A DNA stretch of 7,745 nt from Planctomycetales bacterium (GTDB lineage Bacteria > Planctomycetota > Planctomycetia > Isosphaerales > Isosphaeraceae): positions 1 through 7,745 of the forward strand of contig DAIDJI010000245.1 of NCBI GenBank assembly GCA_027451455.1, given 5' to 3'. Below, one piece after another: positions 6,719 to 7,745 of this stretch; the stretch's first letter is position 1, and each line of letters opens with the position of its first letter. The notes beneath the pieces are model-generated. The model saw nothing but the letters and a program-made list of their open reading frames with translations, had not been told where the DNA came from and did no database searches. A program made the position numbers and the translations under genes.

Positions 6719-6758
6719 TGGATCGATCCACCGCGCGACAGCCGGGAGCCGTCGCGCG
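6719..6758. repeat. Two adjacent palindromes downstream of the gspE-like gene
   Basis: A perfect 12-base palindrome TGGATCGATCCA (6719-6730) is followed one base later by an inverted repeat CGCGCGAC - 11 bases - GTCGCGCG (6732-6758). They lie about 95-135 bases past the stop of the upstream ATPase and just upstream of the candidate pilT promoter. They may form hairpins ending the upstream transcript (no U-run is seen) or be an operator-like site. Confidence 0.4.
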
Positions 6759-6853
6759 ACGTCGGCCACGGACCTCCGAGACCCCGGCCTTCGCATTCGT
6801 CTCCCTCCACGATGGGCGAACGCCGAAGTCCGAACATCCCAGGCCGCCAAAAA

Positions 6854-7745
6854 TCACTTGACGGCCGACTCGGGGGCCACCTCCTTCTGGGTGATCCGGA
6901 GAACCTCGTCGATCGTGGTCAGGCCCTTCAGCGCCTTGATCATTCCGTCCTCGAACAGCGTATGCATCCCCTGTTTCCGGGCCATCTTGCGCACATTCAG
7001 CGTCGATTCGCCCTTGAACGCCATCTCGCGAACCTGGGTCGTCATGACCATCAGCTCGTAAATACCCATTCGACCCCGATACCCCGTTTTGTTGCAGTTG
7101 GAGCAACCCTTCCCCTTCATGAAGTTGGCCTTCTTGGCGATCTCCGGACGGAGCCCCAGACCATTGAGGATATGGGCGGGCGGCTCATACCGAACCTTGC
7201 ACTTGGGGCAAACCTTCCGCACCAACCGCTGCGCCATGATGGCCATCACCGAGCTCGCAACCAGGAATGGCTGGATGCCGATATCGACCAGACGTGTAAT
7301 GGCACTGGGCGCATCGTTCGTGTGCAATGTACTGAAAACCAAGTGTCCGGTCAGACTGGCCTGAATGGCGGTTTCTGCCGTCTCCAGATCGCGGATTTCA
7401 CCCACCAGGAGGATGTTCGGATTCTGTCGGAGCATGGCCCGGATGATCCGGGCGAAGGTCATTCCGATCTTCGCCTTGACCTCACACTGGTTCACACCGG
7501 GAAGATAATACTCGACCGGATCCTCGGCCGTGATGATCTTGACGTCCGGACGGTTCAACTCGTTGAGCGCCGCGTAGAGGGTGGTCGTCTTGCCGGAGCC
7601 CGTTGGCCCCGTGACGAGGAGGATTCCGTTGGGCCGCTTGATCAGTTGTTTGAACCGGGCCCAGTCGTCATCGCCGAAGCCAAGATCCTGCAATCCAACC
7701 TTGATATTGTCTCGGTCGAGGATGCGCATGACGACCGACTGACCA
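6854..7745 (-). CDS. Second GspE/PilB-type assembly ATPase, C-terminal part (5' end beyond the window)
   Basis: The frame is open to the right edge and ends at a TGA (6854-6856). About 296 residues are visible, starting mid-motif at GQSVVMRILDRDNIK. An internal ATG at 7729 is not the true start, because the family motif continues upstream of it. Counting from that Met, the motifs are Walker A GPTGSGKTT (41-49), Asp box TAEDPVEYY (67-75), Walker B ILLVGEIRD (106-114), His box TGHLVFSTLHTND (127-139) and a Zn tetracysteine CPKC/CSNC (174, 177, 209, 212). The tetracysteine and the RQNPNILLVGEIRDLETAE block mark an assembly ATPase of the GspE/PilB class, not PilT. It parallels the complete pilB gene but is clearly diverged, so it is an older paralogue and not a recent duplicate. 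The visible edge motif has Gln where GESVV is usual. It may drive a pseudopilus or act alongside PilB. Which of the two is the true GspE cannot be decided here. Confidence 0.93.
   Translation of the reverse strand, partial: GQSVVMRILDRDNIKVGLQDLGFGDDDWARFKQLIKRPNGILLVTGPTGSGKTTTLYAALNELNRPDVKIITAEDPVEYYLPGVNQCEVKAKIGMTFARIIRAMLRQNPNILLVGEIRDLETAETAIQASLTGHLVFSTLHTNDAPSAITRLVDIGIQPFLVASSVMAIMAQRLVRKVCPKCKVRYEPPAHILNGLGLRPEIAKKANFMKGKGCSNCNKTGYRGRMGIYELMVMTTQVREMAFKGESTLNVRKMARKQGMHTLFEDGMIKALKGLTTIDEVLRITQKEVAPESAVK

Larger units (their letters stand above)
6506..6853. other. 348-base intergenic region between the assembly ATPase and pilT
   Basis: I see no convincing gene here. A minus-strand open frame with an ATG at 6837 has an unfamiliar translation and overlaps the pilT start. 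Structured elements include a 12-base palindrome TGGATCGATCCA (6719-6730), an 8-bp stem CGCGCGAC/GTCGCGCG (6732-6739, 6751-6758), a GCGCCTC/GAGGCGC inverted repeat (6560-6576), and the window's clearest -35/-10-like pair (6674-6702). It is probably a promoter and leader region for pilT, with end-of-transcript structures of the upstream gene. Confidence 0.5.

Noticed and set aside
6490..6837. 115-residue minus-strand open frame in the gspE-pilT gap
   Set aside because: It overlaps the pilT start, has no strong Shine-Dalgarno, and its Arg/Gly/Pro-rich translation looks like nothing I recognise. Long chance frames are common in GC-rich DNA.
6854..7729. Taking the ATG at 7729 as the true start of the right-edge ATPase
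   Set aside because: The five codons upstream (GQSVV) continue the conserved GESVVMRIL motif, and the frame is open to the window edge, so the gene is simply cut by the window.
3381..7745. Recent tandem duplication of the two E-type ATPase genes
   Set aside because: They share motifs, but differ at many residues around them (for example TTEEPVEYEIEG versus TAEDPVEYYLPG), which points to old paralogues.

Overview
The window looks like chromosomal DNA from a high-GC planctomycete, most likely of the Isosphaeraceae type. This is inferred from the G/C-ending codons, from large prepilin-like proteins that end in the 'SAGLDGLYG ... DNLTNF' pattern, and from the synteny of type IV pilus / type II secretion assembly genes. 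Nothing in the window fixes the genus. No rRNA, tRNA, CRISPR array or insertion sequence was seen.

Almost all of the window is one minus-strand cluster, read from high to low coordinates. It begins with the C-terminal part of a GspE/PilB-type assembly ATPase, which enters from the right edge and ends at 6854. A 348-base gap follows, holding a candidate promoter and two adjacent palindromes. Next are a complete PilT retraction ATPase (6505-5393), a 296-base gap with inverted repeats, a complete second PilB/GspE ATPase with an N-terminal MshEN domain (5096-3381), the inner-membrane platform protein PilC/GspF (3282-2038), a large GspG-like prepilin (1898-666) and a shorter prepilin-like protein (524-63). 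Gaps between genes are 98 to 348 bases, so this is a co-oriented cluster rather than a tightly overlapping operon.

Together the genes encode the cytoplasmic motors, the membrane platform and two fibre subunits of a type IV filament machine. The two E-type ATPases would drive assembly through the PilC platform, and PilT would power retraction. The subunits have class III prepilin leaders and would be processed by a prepilin peptidase not encoded here. Having PilT alongside GspG-like subunits makes it unclear from this window whether the machine is a pilus, a secretion pseudopilus or both.

The left edge is anomalous. Bases 1 to about 110 carry a plus-strand reading frame, every codon ending in G or C, that resembles an internal piece of a PF10118-type predicted metal-dependent hydrolase (motif EExEHKAVAFD). 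It runs head-on into the end of the last prepilin gene. Both frames lose family-like sequence at about the same place (roughly 100-125). This suggests a chimeric assembly join or a recent rearrangement, and it puts the prepilin's C-terminus in doubt.

I did not find a convincing undescribed system. The most useful leads are the left-edge junction, the altered AIRNLIRE motif in PilT, and the structured, Shine-Dalgarno-poor leader of pilB.
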